A stretch of 64,000 bases of DNA from Xanthostigma xanthostigma. Taxonomy: Eukaryota; Arthropoda; Insecta; Raphidioptera; Raphidiidae. The stretch spans positions 31,194,401 to 31,258,400 of the forward strand of contig OY754471.1 in assembly GCA_963575645.1 (NCBI GenBank). Reading direction: 5' to 3'. A program made the translations under genes and the position numbers. This document shows, piece by piece, positions 53,601 through 62,890 of the stretch. Below the pieces are notes generated by a model. That model was not told the origin of the DNA, ran no database searches, and saw nothing but the letters and a program-made list of their open reading frames with translations. How positions within the stretch are numbered: the first letter of the stretch is position 1; each line of letters starts with the position of its first letter.

Positions 53601-56103
53601 TTGCTAACTAGGAAAAATTTTTTTTTATTCTAAATTAATAGATCCCTTAAATACTTTAATACATTTTTCATCAAGATATTGTTTTTTACCATGCCAGATT
53701 CAATTTTTAAGCGCCGTGACAGCGTTTTTTGATAAACAAATCAGCTTTTACAAGGGCCGTGTCAAAACACCACCTTAATTTTTTTCTGAAAGAATGTTTG
53801 ACATCTATTTTCTGCATAAAAATTGGTCTTTAAAGAATAGCTTCTGTTGCTACATTGTTGAAACACCCATTCACATCATGCGAGAGCTCTCGCATGATGT
53901 GAAATATACAGTTACAAATGGCTATATATTGGAATGATGAATTGACCTTACTGTGTCACTGTGGAGTAATGTAACTCAGTCCGCCGCGATAGTGGAAAGA
54001 TTCGGGGTTCGTATCCCGATGGTGACATTGTTTAAGAAATAAATTTTTCTAATATAGACATGTAACAATGGGTGTTTCAACAATGTAGCAACAGAAGCTA
54101 TTCTTTAAAGTTATTAAATAGTAGTACGCACTATTAAAATTCACATTTGTTATTAAAAATTGGTCTGTCAGCGAAAAAATATTTTTTACTATGACAGACT
54201 TCATAAAAAAAAAATTATAACAAATGAAGTCTGACTAATTTATTAGCAAAAATTGTCAGCCAGACCAGTTGTAAGATAGAAGAGATCATAAACTTTATTA
54301 AAAAAAAAATTCAAGGAGGTGTTATGAAATGTATTTTCATAAGAAAAATAATTTATAACAAATGAAGTCTGACAAATTTATTAACAAAAATTGTCAGCCA
54401 GACAAATTTTTTCAAAAATGGCACATTATTTACTACAAATTGTATAAATTTCAAGCAGGTGTTTTGGAAAGTAAAATCATGTTTTTTTTAAAATTCAAAA
54501 ATTCATAAAAAATAACAATTAACAAATTTTTACTAGTCTGGCGGGCGTAACATGTTTCTGACATGTTTTTCAACCATTTTCACTTTATAATTTTGAGGTG
54601 TTCTTGGAGTAACTTTTTGTGTCATGGGAGCTTAGACTATAAGTACTTAGTAAAACTGGTTCAGATGTTGAATTTATAAATTACACACGTAGTATTGAAA
54701 TTAAGAAATATTTACTGAGTTCAAGAAATGTATTAAAGGGCATATTTTTTATTGTGTCCAAATAAAAAGTTAAGTTCACTTTATAGAACATTTAAATGTC
54801 ACCAAGGACGTAGATAATTTTTGTTTCTGAGAGGGGTAAAGCAAAAAAATCAATATTTTTAAGTTTTTTAATATCATACAAGAATACTCACGAAGGAAGG
54901 TATCAAGCAAAATATTAATTCCCAAACTAATCATGTTACAAAATACACTGTTGCAATCTTGTCGAAATTAATTTTGTTTTTTATTTAGGTATTCGTAATA
55001 TTTTCAGTTTTATTTTTTTATTATCATAGTCCTGGGGGGGTAATTACCCCCTTCCCCCCTATCTACGCCCTTGAATGTCACAATGCTTATTATTACCAAA
55101 TACACTATTTTGTTCAGCAGAGCTCTAAACCGGGGTTTGAATTTTTTTTAATCATTGCGATTATTGTTCCGCTTTTGAATTTACAATTTTCTTTTCTTTT
55201 GTTTTAGGCGGTAAATTGACCGATAATATTGTCACAGCAACAGTTTTAGTCACAACTCAAATACGACGGTCGGTCAAATTTTTGTGTGCAATTTCATTGT
55301 CCAAACCTATTGTGTCACCAAAATGGCTTCTCGAGTGTTCAAAGGCCAATGCGTTTCTTGGTACGAATATGCTTAAATAAAACAGTTATTATATTATAAC
55401 AGTAAATAATATTAATAATCAAATTCCTATACCGCATCTTTTTCACTGAAAAAGTGAATGCATAATTATTATTATCGTAATATTTTTTTTTTGGAGGCTT
55501 ATGACAATAATATTATGCATTCACTGTTTCAGTGAAAAAGAATAATCATATTGATTAAAAATAATTAATATTATTCATTTTATAAACAATAATACCATAA
55601 GCGAAAATTTCTCATTTATAATTTAGTTATTATATTGTTAGAAAACAACAAACAACTGTTTCTTGTTTTTAGATCCATGGAAATTTTTACTCGAAGACAA
55701 AGATGGTGAGAAACGGTTTGATTTCCAATTGACAGATTCATTCAAAAGGTCAGAAAAGGGTCTTTTACTAAATGGTTATTTTGTGTATGTTACACCCACT
55801 ATTAACAATGATATGAAAGGTATTTATGTTTTAAATGGCACTTACAAAGTATATAATGCAATTTTTAAAATTAACTTTTTTTTAGAAATAATAGTGAAAA
55901 GTGGGGCAAAATTGAAGCAAACTTTGCCAAAGTCTTTAGCAGACAATTTTTTCATTGTTTCGTGTCAAGAGGATAAAGAATTTTGTTTGAATACAATTAA
56001 GAAAAAACATCCATCAGCACTTCTTGTGTCAACTGAAGCAATATTCTCTAGTGTGTTAAAGCAAGTTTTGGATTTACAGACACACAAACTAATTTTTAAA
56101 TAA
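38562..56103 (+). CDS. MDC1: MDC1-type mediator of DNA damage checkpoint (complete)
   Basis: Nuclear scaffold that reads gamma-H2AX at double-strand breaks through tandem BRCTs and recruits partners through its FHA domain and ATM-type TQ sites; fly Mu2 is the described insect homologue. Eight exons: 38562-38621, 38739-38840, 40527-45330, 48602-48831, 51104-51197, 55208-55360, 55673-55819, 55886-56103. They total 5808 nt, an exact 1936 codons, with GT/AG junctions in matching phase. Domains: MECTQKLSLDN start, FHA (about 22-105), a disordered TQ-rich region with tandem repeats (about 150-1600), a basic segment (1657-1740), BRCT1 (1745-1815) and BRCT2 (1822-1930). I count at least 36 TQ dipeptides, one SDTE motif (D-S-D-T-E-T-Q), and no TQxF RNF8-type motif. 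Human MDC1 has about 2089 aa with the same order. Confidence 0.93.
38739..38840 (+). CDS. MDC1: MDC1 exon 2: FHA domain, first half
   Basis: 34 codons, VGYITIKQTDYDIYDGVNII then GRNNNICDVQILDP. G41-R42 is the FHA G-R phosphothreonine-binding pair. Donor ccg|gtaagt. Confidence 0.9.
38876..39026. mobile_element. Foldback MITE, GTTCCAAGCAGCCAG family, copy 2
   Basis: Starts AGGTATGTTCCAAGCAGCCA and ends TGGCTGCTTTAAACATAAGT. It pairs through AACGGACACGAAACCG and matches the 7049 element. Confidence 0.65.
39027..40526. other. Rest of MDC1 intron 2
   Basis: AT-rich, with GGTTACGGTTT/CGGTTTCGGTT words at 39120-39400 that look like a worn repeat. No exon or intact element recognised. Confidence 0.35.
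40527..45330 (+). CDS. MDC1: MDC1 exon 3: FHA second half and TQ-rich region
   Basis: 1601 codons plus one base. The acceptor gattttag at 40519-40526 places CISRLHAMITVIKN first, restoring the FHA S-R-x-H-A motif (S57, R58, H60). The frame cannot extend upstream because that acceptor's TAG is a stop. Then SDLGSANRTLL closes the FHA fold. The rest is acidic, Asn/Lys/Ser-rich and repetitive, with TQ motifs throughout, and turns basic after residue 1450 (KKGK, KSKRLLKSRS). Donor aag|gtatgt. Confidence 0.92.
41571..41720 (+). repeat. 30-bp coding tandem repeat, five units
   Basis: Five near-identical units encode (I/M)ENIFDKETQ, residues 349-398 of the MDC1-like protein, each with one TQ. Very low divergence implies recent expansion; copy number may vary between individuals. 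Confidence 0.9.
42558..43655 (+). repeat. 366-bp coding tandem repeat, three units
   Basis: Units start at 42558, 42924 and 43290, so the period is 366 nt (122 residues). Each has ENIFVCSTQKLDLKDN, LNETQFLEWP, a P/R-x-TQAL motif and, in the first two, N/DETQI(M/L)NTQ. Units one and two are nearly identical over 150 nt; unit three is more diverged and loses one TQ (DEKQ). Confidence 0.9.
45792..45963. mobile_element. 172-bp palindrome inside the foldback
   Basis: GTTCCGAACTTCGGTCTAAC and its complement GTTAGACCGAAGTTCCGAAC, with arms of about 68 nt including CGCGTCTACTAGCTAAAATG. Confidence 0.65.
46043..46273. mobile_element. hAT-type MITE with exact 8-bp duplication
   Basis: Ends CAGGCCGGGCAAA and TTTGCCCGCCCCTG, flanked by ATCTAAAC at 46035-46042 and 46274-46281. 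GC-rich sub-ends (GGCGGCCCGTGGGCCGGATC) are typical of hAT elements with CAGGGGCGGGCAAA termini. 231 bp. Confidence 0.8.
48009..48248 (+). repeat. 122-bp direct duplication, essentially identical
   Basis: TTAACATAGGTACCGTTTAA starts at 48009 and again at 48131; I see no mismatch over about 118 nt. A very recent duplication or an assembly join. Confidence 0.85.
48602..48831 (+). CDS. MDC1: MDC1 exon 4: basic linker
   Basis: 76 full codons plus a split Asp: (D)VKNLEPSRRSTRAGAG to KSLEK. Rich in Lys, Arg and Ser, with KKRK (nuclear-localisation-like). Phases on both sides fit exons 3 and 5. Confidence 0.85.
48890..49735 (-). mobile_element. Probable solo LTR of a retrotransposon
   Basis: On the minus strand the segment runs from about TGTTATGCGG (near 49733) to TTTTGTTACA (near 48891), with TG...CA ends. 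Inside are TATAAAATGCGAGCAG (core promoter, near 49377) and then CAGTCAGTTGGTTAG, a layout usual for insect Gypsy/BEL LTRs. No internal gag or pol follows. Target duplication not resolved. It starts only 60 nt after the exon 4 donor. Confidence 0.5.
49893..50455. mobile_element. 563-bp foldback MITE
   Basis: Ends GTAAACACGTAAGGTGCACA and TGTGCACCTTACGCGTTTAC; the arms extend through TAGGGAAATTA and GGATCAGAGT. Located in MDC1 intron 4; the remainder of 48832-51103 is AT-rich. Confidence 0.65.
51104..51197 (+). CDS. MDC1: MDC1 exon 5: BRCT1 start
   Basis: 31 codons plus G: DVPRKPNLRQQYFVMFTMFR then DNKQEKIVERL. The VMFT motif matches human MDC1, where the Thr contacts the gamma-H2AX phosphate. 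Acceptor tttatcag, donor g|gtaagt. Confidence 0.9.
53828..54160 (+). mobile_element. tRNA-like foldback element, copy 2
   Basis: Matches one arm of the 15046 element: AGAATAGCTTCTGTTGCTAC at the left, the tRNA-like block in the middle, GCTATTCTTTAAAGTTATTA at the right. The left arm is shortened, with a CATGCGAGAGCTCTCGCATG mini-palindrome. Confidence 0.65.
53955..54026 (+). pseudogene. tRNA-like sequence, third copy
   Basis: 72 nt, identical by eye to 15415-15486, including the acceptor pairing GTCACTG/TGGTGAC and GGTTCGTATCCC. It also lacks U33. Confidence 0.55.
55208..55360 (+). CDS. MDC1: MDC1 exon 6: BRCT1 core
   Basis: (G)GKLTDNIVTATVLVTTQ then IRRSVKFLCAISLSKPIVSP and KWLLECSKANAFL. 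IRR-S-VKFLCA is nearly the human IRR-T-VKFLCA, which carries the phosphopeptide-binding Arg and Lys. W-L-L is the BRCT alpha3 tryptophan. Confidence 0.93.
55437..55541. repeat. Hairpin in MDC1 intron 6
   Basis: TTTTTCACTGAAAAAGTGAA and TTCACTGTTTCAGTGAAAAA enclose about 50 nt including TGCATAAT/ATTATGCA. Small intronic stem-loop. Confidence 0.5.
55673..55819 (+). CDS. MDC1: MDC1 exon 7: inter-BRCT linker and BRCT2 start
   Basis: (D)PWKFLLEDKDGEKRFDFQ then LTDSFKRSEKGLLLNGYFVY and VTPTINNDMK. G-Y-x-V/I-Y-V-T-P is the MDC1 BRCT2 first strand. Confidence 0.92.
55886..56103 (+). CDS. MDC1: MDC1 exon 8: BRCT2 end
   Basis: (E)IIVKSGAKLKQTLPKS then NFFIVSCQEDKEFCL and HPSALLVSTEAIFSSVLKQV, ending THKLIFK. 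The preceding intron is only 66 nt and in frame. Confidence 0.92.
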
Positions 56104-56108
56104 ATAAA
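56103..56108 (+). terminator. MDC1 polyadenylation signal overlapping the stop
   Basis: AATAAA begins at the last base of the TAA stop; a GGGTGTTTT element follows at about 56138. This implies a very short 3' UTR. Confidence 0.5.
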
Positions 56109-56449
56109 CGATAAAAAAATCTAACAATGATTTTATTTCGGGTGTTTTAATAGAAAAAAGCTTTTAAACAAATTGAACCCCCACTCCTGTTGTATAAAAC
56201 ACTGTTTCATCTCAATTGCGTGCGGAGCCGAGGGTAGCGGCTAATATTAATATATAATTATGTTTTTATCGAAAAGTACATATAATAAAAGTTTCTTTAA
56301 ATAATTATTGTCTTCATGTTTTTGTTTATTATCAATTCAAAATGAAATATTTAGAGAATAAAGACGTAGGTACCCTAATGAATTTAAAGCCATAGCATTG
56401 ATTAAAATTCTATACGAAGATTGTTAACCAGGTAACGAAAAATGTTATA

Positions 56450-56983
56450 CATACAGATTGTATCAAATCAAAACGATCCATAGAACATTCTGTGTGTAAG
56501 ACAGAGACGATATATAAAGCAGTAAGTAACAATGAGATAAATGATCGCTAATAGTTACTGTGGTTACGTAAATAAATAATTACGTACACTAAATCTTTTT
56601 ACCAATTTATCAATTAAAACAACTAAACCGTAATATTAATTCGTATTATTATTTACATCTGGTACAAAAGTTTTAACAATACTTTTAATAATTAATTTAT
56701 TAAATGTTCAAAAAGACCTCCACGTTCTGCCAAACAATATCCTAATCGATTATAATAAATAGCCATTTTATCAATAATTTCACTAGTGAATACTGACATT
56801 TTATAAAATTGTGATTTTTACTGTAGAAAGCAAAGACGATACTATCAGATTGTATAACCACAGTAACTATTAGTGATCATTTATTTCATTCTTACTTACT
56901 GCTTTAGTGCTTTATATAATTATCGTCTCTGTCTTACACACAGAATGTTCTATGAACCGTTTTGATTTGATACAATCTGTATA
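56450..56983. mobile_element. 534-bp foldback with a small internal ORF
   Basis: Arms ATACAGATTGTATCAAATCA and TGATTTGATACAATCTGTAT extend about 125 nt, through AGAACATTCTGTGTGTAAGA and ATAGTTACTGTGGTTA. The loop holds a 35-codon minus-strand frame (56799-56692) starting MSVFTSEIIDKMAIYYNRLG and ending GGLFEHLIN. Confidence 0.65.
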
Positions 56984-57640
56984 GTAAACCTCTTACACAG
57001 AGAAAAATACCTCATAATTTCATGCCCCTGGCCAACAAAATGTTGGTTTGTGCTTCCACCTACATTATGGTTAAACCAGAGATAAGTTAAACTAACAGTT
57101 TAGATGTTGTCAACGCTACTTATATATATGGCTACATCATAGATATGTAAGGTAAACGATCCAGTTTGTGACACTTTAAGAGTGACAGCTGAGGTTATAA
57201 TATGATAACTAACATAAAATTCAATTTGTTATTTAATATTTTGTATCATAAACAAGTTCAGAATTTCTAGATAAGGTCATATGCGCGAAATAATTATTTG
57301 AACTGAATTAATAATTTAAATTAAGGTAAAAAGCGCGATTATTGACACTGACCCAGTTTGTGACACTTTCAATTTCATTTTAAATTAAAAAAGAAAGTTT
57401 ATATCGAATAGGTTAATACCTTATTTTAAAATTTAAATACATTCATCCTGTACCTAATTGATGGCAATAACTAAAATAAAAATAATAATAATAACTCAAT
57501 AAAAAAAATTTGAAAAGAAGTTTGACCCTGTAACTTCCCGCTATTTTCGAGTTCAAAACGCTCAAAAATATATAAAAAATAGCAAGAAGTTTATTTTTTA
57601 GCTCTTCAAGCTCAAAAAAAAACACTTTGTTACGAAATTT

Positions 57641-58230
57641 TCGTTCACGATATCTCATGAACAAATGAGCCGATTTTGATGTGGTTTGCGGCGATCGACG
57701 CAGTTTTTTTAACCTAAGAAAGTAAATTATTACAAAAAAATCGATTTGATAAGAATTTTACGAGTAATTATAAAAAATTACTATTTTCCTAATTTTTCGT
57801 TCACGTTATCTCTTGAACAAATGAACCAATTTTGATCTGGTTTGCGGCGATCGACGCAGTTTTTTTAACCTAAGAAAGTAAATTATTACAAAAAAATCGA
57901 TTTGGTAAGAATTTTACGAGTAATTATAAAAAATTACTTTTTTCCTAATTTTTCGTTCACGTTATCTCATGAACAAATGAACCAATTTTGATCTGGTTTG
58001 CGGCGATCGACGCAGTTTTTTTAGCCTTAGAAATTACAAAAAAATCGATCTGATAACAATTTTAAGAATCATTTTAAAAAATCACGTTTTTACGATTTTT
58101 TCGTTCACGGTATCTCGTGAACAAATGAACCGATTTTGATGCGGTTTGCGGAAATCGACGCAGTTTGTTAAGGAGAAGAGCTGATTAGATTTTGGAATTA
58201 ATCGGTTTAGTAGTTTAGAAAATATTTTAC
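57641..58230 (+). repeat. About 156-bp tandem repeat, four copies
   Basis: TCGTTCACG starts at 57641, 57797, 57953 and 58101, each followed by TATCTCATGAACAAATGA-like and GGTTTGCGGCGATCGACGC words. Copies two and three are almost identical. Followed by a CA microsatellite (58405-58424) and an A/T-run tail (58548-58575). Confidence 0.8.
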
Positions 58231-58989
58231 AAAAACAAATTTTAAAAAATTTTTGAAACTTGTTTTTTTAAGATTTCTCAAAATTTTTTGGGCCGAATCG
58301 TTTCAAATTTTCAGGAAGTCTAAGTTCACCAAGATCACGTCAGATGCCGCAAACCGCGTTTCAGTCGGACACTCCGTTCAAAAGATATAAAAGGTTTACA
58401 TACATACACACACACACACACACATACAGCCCTACGGACATCATCGCCAAAATAGTTTCAATAGCTTCCTAGGACCTCAAAACGTCGAGATCTGACGAAA
58501 ACTCGATTTTCGAAAATCGGGGTGAAACCAATAACTTTCCGATTTTTGAAAAAAAAAATTTTTTTTTTTTTTTTTAAAGAGGGAAGTTAAAAATATTTAA
58601 GCCTCGAGTGACTGTGGAAGCCATTTTTTTGTTATACTATAAACCTTAGAGGAAGAAAAATTACATCTATGCTCTAAACAATTTACGTAAGAGCCTTCGA
58701 CTATTGGATCTATGAACTAATGATCTAATCATCATGTAAGTATAAAATAGGTACAATAAAAAATATATAGATAGGTTAAAAATCAAGTATAATTTAGTTT
58801 AAAATATTAATATATCATATTAAATAACTTTTTATTATTAAAATGTCGGTGTCAATAACTACATTCAATTTTATACGCATGCCATAGTTTGTGACACTCA
58901 AATTCAACCCTATAAAAAAGGAGGTTATTTGTTTTTGACATCTATGGTTATGTGTTTCTACTTTCTTGACATTTCCAAAAGGAGTTTAT

Positions 58990-59375
58990 GTGTTTGTTGG
59001 CATCTCCATAAAATAAAAGGAAACCGTGACTGACTGACTGGTCTATCAACGCACAGCTCAAACCGCTGGACTGATTGGGTTGATATTTGGCACATAGATA
59101 GTTATTATGACGTAGGCACCCATTAAGAACGGATTTTTGAAAATTCAACCCCTAAAAGGGTGTAACGGAGGTTTAAAATATGAATGAAGAATCAACATAC
59201 AGCTCAAACCATTGTACGGATTGGGCTGAAATTTGGCACACAGATACTTATTATAACGTAGGCATCCGCTAAGAACGAATTTTTAAAAATTCAACCCTTG
59301 AAAGGGTGTAACGGGGGTTTAAAATATGAATGAAGAATCAGCACACAGCTCAAATCACTATACGGATTGGGCTGG
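58990..59375 (+). repeat. 146-bp tandem repeat, about 2.5 copies
   Basis: CAGCTCAAA(C/T)C recurs at 59054, 59200 and 59346, followed by GGATTGGGCTGAAATTTGGC, GTAGGCATCCGCTAAGAACG and AAAGGGTGTAAC. This is a common insect dispersed repeat present here in tandem. Confidence 0.7.
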
Positions 59376-59673
59376 ACACAAGTATACGCTTGAAAATACC
59401 TGTATTTAAATACTCAATGAACAAGAGTATTTGTATTTAAATACTTACTTTTAAAATTTTTTTTTACAAATCTGCTATAGTCTAATCTTTAAAGGGATTA
59501 TTAATTTAAGTGATTTTTATTCATTTGAATACTTACCGCATGTGTATCTAATATCTATAGTCTAAGCTGTAAAAAAGATTAATTTGTGATTTATTTACTA
59601 AGTAGTTATAAAGGTGAATAAAAATTAAGTACTGTAATAATAATAGCAATATTATATCTGTCTTCATTACATA

Positions 59674-60391
59674 ATATTCAAAGCAATGGCACGTCAATCC
59701 GGTGTCGGAGAGGCAACCGGATGGCGAGTGGTAATCTGGGCCTATGAGTGGTGCAGAACCCCCTGGTAGCGGCCAAAGTGACCCCAAATGGACGGGGGCG
59801 GTGATATGGGGGTGGGGCAAAATCGAAAAATGTTTGAAAAGGCAACCGGATAAAAATGCGGTTGCATTGAAGGAAATACCCTAATTATATAATAATTTTT
59901 TTTTGCCATCCGAAACACGCGGGGCGTTTTTGCACTAGCGAATGAAAAAAAATAAAAAAAAACTGAAAAGGCAACCGCTTCAAAATTAGTGAGCATACTT
60001 ATTGACACCACCAAACGTTGGAAAAAAATTGCCATCTGATCCTGATGGGCAGTTTCGGAGAAACAACCCCTCAAAGTCGCTGAAAAACACTTTTTTTCGA
60101 TTTTTTCAACAATAAGTAAAAAAACACACTAAAAATTGTTCAAATCGGATGGCATTCGAAATGTATACTGTCCTAAGTACAAATAATAGTGTGTATCAAT
60201 GACATCCGATTTTGATTAAATTTACCCCTAAACATTTTTCGATTTTGCCCCACCCCCATATTGCCGCCCCCGTCCATTTGGGGTCACTTTGGCCGCTACC
60301 AGGGGGTTCTGCACCACTCATAGGCCCAGATTACCACTCGCCATCCGGTTGCCTCTCCGACACCGGATTGACGTGCCATTGCTTTGAATAT
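59674..60391. mobile_element. 718-bp palindromic element, copy 1
   Basis: Ends ATATTCAAAGCAATGGCACG and CGTGCCATTGCTTTGAATAT, with arms of about 155 nt through GTCGGAGAGGCAACCGGATG and GGCCAAAGTGACCCC. Copy 2 is at 62891-63719. Confidence 0.8.
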
Positions 60392-60904
60392 AACAGTTAT
60401 AATATAAGTTTTAAAATTTCCCGCCCTGCCATTCCGTTTTTCCACATACTGGTTCCCATGGACCACAATTTTGCGGAAATTTTAAAAACGGTAACCTGAT
60501 TTTTATATATTAACATTTATGCCAGAAAATAGTAATTTACTTTTAAAATTCCGCCTTGGTACACCTGGCATATACATCAGAGATTATACATCGACCTCTG
60601 TTCTGGTGGTTTTCCTTTCTACTTGTGTATGCTGCCACAGCATTGTGCAGAATGTACGGAGGGTGGAGGTAAGGAGCATAAGTTGAAAAAGTGTCCATCA
60701 AAATGTACTAAATAACAGTTCAAAAATCGTCCGGAATGGCGCTAGTGCGGCACGGGGGTATTTGTCAGAGACATGTTCTCTGGTCAGAGACAATGGGGTA
60801 TTTGTAGTGATTAGAATCGTATGTAATGCTGTGAGAATTTTTTAGTCATTTTATACTCTTAAAACTTTTTAAAATATTGAACAATAATGGAAAAATTTTG
60901 GTTA
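60392..60904. other. Spacer with no assigned feature
   Basis: Less AT-rich than average around 60410-60490 and 60600-60680. Short open stretches end at possible donors, for example GTGGAGGTAAGG at 60664, but I cannot connect them to any protein. Confidence 0.3.
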
Positions 60905-61012
60905 AAATTTTACTTATTCGTCGCTTTCGATTATGGCAAATTTAGAACGCACCTTAATAGTTAAGGTGCGTTCTAAATTTAACATAATCAAAAGCGACGA
61001 AGTAAAATTTTA
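60905..61012. repeat. Near-perfect hairpin, about 50-bp stem
   Basis: TAAAATTTTACTTATTCGTC to ATTTAGAACGCACCTTAA pairs with TTAAGGTGCGTTCTAAAT to GACGAAGTAAAATTTTA across a loop of a few bases. It abuts the THAP-like fragment. Confidence 0.7.
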
Positions 61013-61016
61013 CCAG

Positions 61017-61276
61017 TTTGTGCTGTGAAAAGTTGCTCAAGTGGGCGTAAAATGAAAAATAATACACCTCAGTCTGTGTCCTTTTTCCAGTCAACAGTAT
61101 GTAAAATAACTTTATACAAAATATTTATTCATTTAGCACTTTTAAATTAATATAATTTTTTTAATAAATTAAAAAATCAACATTTTTTTGTTTATATAAA
61201 TTTACAGACACCAGCAAGATTAGAAAATTGGAAAATGTCTTTATGCAACCGATTATATTTGTTCATATCGGTATAA
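61017..61276 (+). pseudogene. THAP-like zinc-finger fragment in two exon-like pieces
   Basis: Piece A (61017-61096) follows an acceptor taccag and reads CAVKSCSSGRKMKNNT then PQSVSFFQST to a strong gtatgt donor. Piece B (61208-61276) follows tttacag and reads TPARLENWKMSLCNR then stops. C-x4-C, S-F-F and a downstream E-N-W match the first half of a THAP domain (C-x2-4-C ... SFxxFP ... W). The second zinc pair (C-x2-H) is missing, so it is broken or incomplete. It could come from a P-type transposon or a cellular THAP gene. Confidence 0.4.
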
Positions 61277-61599
61277 TCGTTTATTTATTACTAAATGCAT
61301 AATAGCACGTTTAAAAATGACATTTAAATAAAAAATTATCATATTGTTTTCTTATTTTTGTTTTGCTTTCGAAAAGTGCGTGAAAAGTCTTCTTTCTTCC
61401 TTTACTTTTCTATCTTACTCTAATCATTTTTGCCCTTCATTCTATGCTCCATCCGCTTGCTTTAAAATATTCTCCATACTTTAAAATTTACCCTCTTGCA
61501 ATAGTGGCGGTCCCCTAATTTAGGGCATTTTGACGGACACTTTTTCATACACAGAGATGGTTCTCCTTAAACTTCTATCCTCCATAGTAGAATGGTTTC

Positions 61600-62424
61600 A
61601 ATTAGAAGCCATTTTAACTGATTTCAACTGAGGGAAACGCCGTAAAAAGCGCGCGAGATTCAAAAAGATTAAATATTCTATAATATGATGTTATTGGAAA
61701 AACAATAAAACTTGCAGTAAGCAGTGATATTTCGCTCCAAAACATATTTTTATATTGAAAAGTTTCAAAAATTACAAAACTGAACATAAATATCATGAAA
61801 AAGCTTAGAACATTGACATTTTGACATCAAGGTTGGCATGCATCGTATATCATGACGTCACATAAGCCCGCCAACATGGCCGATTGTTTAAACTGTCTAA
61901 TAGTTTTGAATGTGAAATTTAATTTTTGTTTCTTATAATAATATTAGATTTTTAAATGAATATCAGTTTTTTTCGTATTATGGTTGAGTAAATAATCAAT
62001 TAAAAACATTAAAAAAACATATGCATATGACCTATAGATAAATCATGAAACATTTGTTCATTCCACTGTCGATTTTATTATACGCAGCGTTTTGGTTTTT
62101 TTACACAAAAAATAATTTTCAAATATTAATTTCCATGAAAATAAAATAGAAGCTACATAAAGTAGTATAAACTCATTTTTGAAAAAACACCGGATATTTA
62201 TGTTAAGTTTTGTAATTTTTGAAACGTTTCAGTATAAAATAGGTTTTGGAGTGAAATATCACTGTTTACTGTGAGTTTTGTTGATTTTCTCAATAAAATC
62301 ATATAAAAAATTTAATATTTTTGAATCTCGCGCGCTTTTTACGGCGTTTCCCACAGTAAAAATGATTTCTAATAGGGACAGGAGGCGCTAGTGTATCCGC
62401 AATCTATTAAATATATATCTATGG
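61600..62424. mobile_element. Near-palindromic element, copy C of the 7221 family, interrupted
   Basis: The left arm has GAAACGCCGTAAAAAGCGCG and TTTCGCTCCAAAACATA; the right arm has TTTTGGAGTGAAATATCACT, TTTTTACGGCGTTTCCCA and ATTAAATATATATCTATGG. About 370 nt of unrelated sequence, including ATGACGTCACATAAGCCCGC (61851), separates the arms. Confidence 0.6.
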
Positions 62425-62890
62425 AGATTGGTTAACGGGAGGATGTCCATGGATCGACAAGAGTCAGGCCTACCACCGCTATAAAAAGACAATCCGGCAA
62501 ATTTCCGGCGTTTTTACGTGTATGTGATAGCACATGGATAAATAGATACTCTTTAATGTCAAATTTGTTTATTGTTTTTTCATGTTGGTACCAAATGATT
62601 GGTAAGTACTACTTATTTAATAAAATTCAGTCATAAGTAAAGTGTCTGGTTCTCTGACATGTGTAATACGAGTGTGGTCCTAATATATCTTGTCTAATTC
62701 GTAATTATTAGTTGACTTTCAAAACAGTAATGACAATTTAATGTATGTCGTTAGTTTATTGTGTACAAATCGCCCTATTACTAGTTTCTGCCATATTTAA
62801 ATAATTAAGATGAATTAAAAATTTTGTTAATGTAAGTGTTTTGTTAACCGAAAATTTTTGTCGTTAAAATGGCATACCTACCTACTTATT
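62425..62890. other. Spacer
   Basis: Unassigned. GCTATAAAAAGACAATCCGG at 62479-62498 resembles a TATA-type promoter, but no downstream frame supports a gene. Confidence 0.25.

Larger units (their letters stand above)
51198..55207. other. MDC1 intron 5
   Basis: 4 kb with an inverted copy of the GGCGCATGCGC dispersed repeat (about 52125-52665), a foldback-derived tRNA-like copy (53828-54160) and a pair of CAAATGAAGTCTGAC repeats (about 54218 and 54359). 52806-52832 is a scrap of the 10187 family. Confidence 0.5.

Noticed and set aside
57641..58230. CRISPR-like array
   Set aside because: These are long, imperfect tandem repeats in a eukaryotic genome with no unique spacers.
59548..60499. Several 90-110 codon frames rich in Pro and Trp
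   Set aside because: They arise from the GC-richer arms of the 59674 palindrome and repeat in its second copy.
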